Assembly: GCA_002862585.1 (NCBI GenBank)
Contig: PKDP01000070.1
Coordinates: 1 to 16,345, forward strand
From: Flavobacteriales bacterium
GTDB taxonomy: Bacteria; Bacteroidota; Bacteroidia; Flavobacteriales; UBA7312
Length of the DNA: 16,345 nucleotides
Direction: 5' to 3'
Shown here: positions 15,652-16,345 of the stretch, one piece after another
How the letters are laid out: the number at the start of each line of letters is the position of its first letter
Numbering within the stretch: position 1 is the first letter of the stretch
Notes under the pieces: model-generated
What the model saw: only the letters and a program-made list of their open reading frames with translations
What the model was told of the DNA's origin: nothing
Databases searched by the model: none
Program-made: the position numbers and the translations under genes

Positions 15652-15801
15652 TTAAAATAAACTTAAATGCTTTTGCAAAAATTTATTCTTGTAGGAGTCA
15701 TCTTGTTGTATAAATTCAATGAATGATTTTTCAATAGGATTTTTTTCTGTTAGTTGATTTGTTTGAAAATATCCATTTTTTAGTTCTATTTGCATATTCA
15801 T
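15652..15801 (-). CDS. Small hypothetical protein, 49 residues
   Basis: An ATG at 15801 opens a 49-codon frame ending in TAA at 15652. A second ATG lies two codons in (15795). The product begins MNMQIELKNGYFQTNQL and ends FLQKHLSLF. It is soluble, mixed in charge, without signal or membrane segment, and has a balanced composition rather than the leucine/isoleucine/phenylalanine excess of random AT-rich frames. I do not recognise it. It converges on dsbD with a 9-base gap and diverges from the pnuC-like gene, whose TTG lies 12 bases beyond its ATG. It fills what would otherwise be an empty 171-base gap. No promoter box or Shine-Dalgarno site is evident. Confidence 0.5.
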   Translation of the reverse strand: MNMQIELKNGYFQTNQLTEKNPIEKSFIEFIQQDDSYKNKFLQKHLSLF

Positions 15802-15813
15802 TTTATTAAAATT

Positions 15814-16345
15814 TTGGATTTATATTTTATCATAGAAGTTTTAGCAGTTGTATTTGGACTGATATACATATGGCTATTAATTAAGGAAAGAATAGAGTGT
15901 TGGATTTTTGGCATATTGGGGTCTTTATTGAGCATCTTTTTATTCGTTCATACCAAGCTATATTCTGAGGCTATATTGTATTCGTATTATGTGGTTATTG
16001 GCTTTTATGGTTATTATTTATGGAGTCGAAAAAGTAAAGACGATTCAGTATTAAGAATCAGTGACGTGAACCCAGTCAGCCATGTCTATTATATTTTATC
16101 ATCATGTGTTCTAGCATTTTCTTTGGCTTGGTTTTTTAATACCTATACAGATGCAGAACGGCCCTACATAGATTCTTTTACGACTGTTTTTAGTTTTCTT
16201 GCCACTTTTCTTGAAGCAAAGAAGGTCTTATCTTCATGGAAATATTGGATAGTTATCAATGGGCTTACTATTGGGCTTTATTTCGATAAAGGACTAGACA
16301 TTTATGCTGGCCTTATCTTGGTGTATTTCATCATGTCTTTTGTAG
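15814..16345 (+). CDS. pnuC: PnuC family nicotinamide riboside (or related vitamin) transporter, 3' end outside window
   Basis: At least 177 codons are open to the window edge without a stop. The encoded protein is an inner membrane facilitator of the PnuC family, which takes up nicotinamide riboside or, in some Bacteroidota, thiamine. Family features: IEVLAVVFGLIYIWLLIKERIECWIFG (7-33), FLFVHTKLYSEAILYSYYVVIGFYGYYLW (42-70), DSFTTVFSFLATFLEAKK (120-137), and WKYWIVINGLTIGLYFDKGL (142-161), ending with AGLILVYFIMSFV. Six or seven membrane helices are visible. Usual length is about 190-210 residues, so only a few residues are missing. The start is probably TTG at 15814, giving MDLYFIIEVLAVVF; another TTG at 15790 would overlap the small gene, and an in-frame stop lies at 15781. 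No THI-box riboswitch or NadR site is seen upstream, so the ligand is undecided. Confidence 0.88.
   Translation, partial: MDLYFIIEVLAVVFGLIYIWLLIKERIECWIFGILGSLLSIFLFVHTKLYSEAILYSYYVVIGFYGYYLWSRKSKDDSVLRISDVNPVSHVYYILSSCVLAFSLAWFFNTYTDAERPYIDSFTTVFSFLATFLEAKKVLSSWKYWIVINGLTIGLYFDKGLDIYAGLILVYFIMSFV

Noticed and set aside
1..16345. Defence island, CRISPR, mobile element or novel gene cluster
   Set aside because: No repeats, transposase, integrase, toxin-antitoxin or unusual domain fusions were seen; nearly all genes are recognisable core functions.

Overview
The window is AT-rich, gene-dense chromosomal DNA from a member of the Bacteroidota, most likely a flavobacterium-like marine or free-living lineage. 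The evidence is the protein families (a large RecQ with a C-terminal extension, a DsbD with a Bacteroidota-type N-domain, a small membrane protein between tilS and dsbD), exact copies of the Bacteroidota -7 promoter box TAnnTTTG in front of several genes, scarce Shine-Dalgarno sequences, and several TTG or GTG starts. The taxonomic call is inference from these features. No tRNA, rRNA, insertion sequence, prophage, CRISPR array or toxin-antitoxin pair was seen, and no stretch over 300 bases lacks a gene.

Layout. 1-244: 3' end of an MFS-type transporter gene (+). 189-627: a small membrane protein (-) with an unclear 5' end. 663-1304: an MBL-fold hydrolase (-). 1352-2892: a half-size TauE/SafE permease coupled to an M20 amidohydrolase (+). 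2889-5078: RecQ helicase (-). 5171-7664: kdsD-tatC-lptB (+), which links Kdo sugar synthesis, Tat export and LPS transport. 7653-8608: pssA-purS (-), phosphatidylserine synthase coupled to a purine synthesis subunit. 8645-10168: lnt (+), lipoprotein N-acylation. 10172-10450: a small anchored acidic protein (-). 10547-15642: pabB-tilS-hypothetical-dsbD (+), a tightly overlapping operon. 15652-15801: a 49-residue gene (-). 15814-16345: the 5' part of a pnuC-like transporter gene (+).

Much of the content serves the envelope: LPS precursor and export (KdsD, LptB), phospholipid (PssA), lipoprotein maturation (Lnt), folded-protein export (TatC) and periplasmic thiol-disulfide exchange (DsbD). The rest is core metabolism and information processing: folate precursor (PabB), purine (PurS), tRNA-Ile lysidine (TilS), DNA repair (RecQ), pyridine-nucleotide precursor uptake (PnuC).

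I found no clear new multi-gene system; this is mostly ordinary core genome. The points most worth a second look are a probable frameshift or misplaced start in the small membrane gene at 189-627, promoter boxes that abut start codons and suggest leaderless mRNAs, a 49-residue gene next to pnuC, and convergent gene ends that overlap or nearly touch with little room for terminators.
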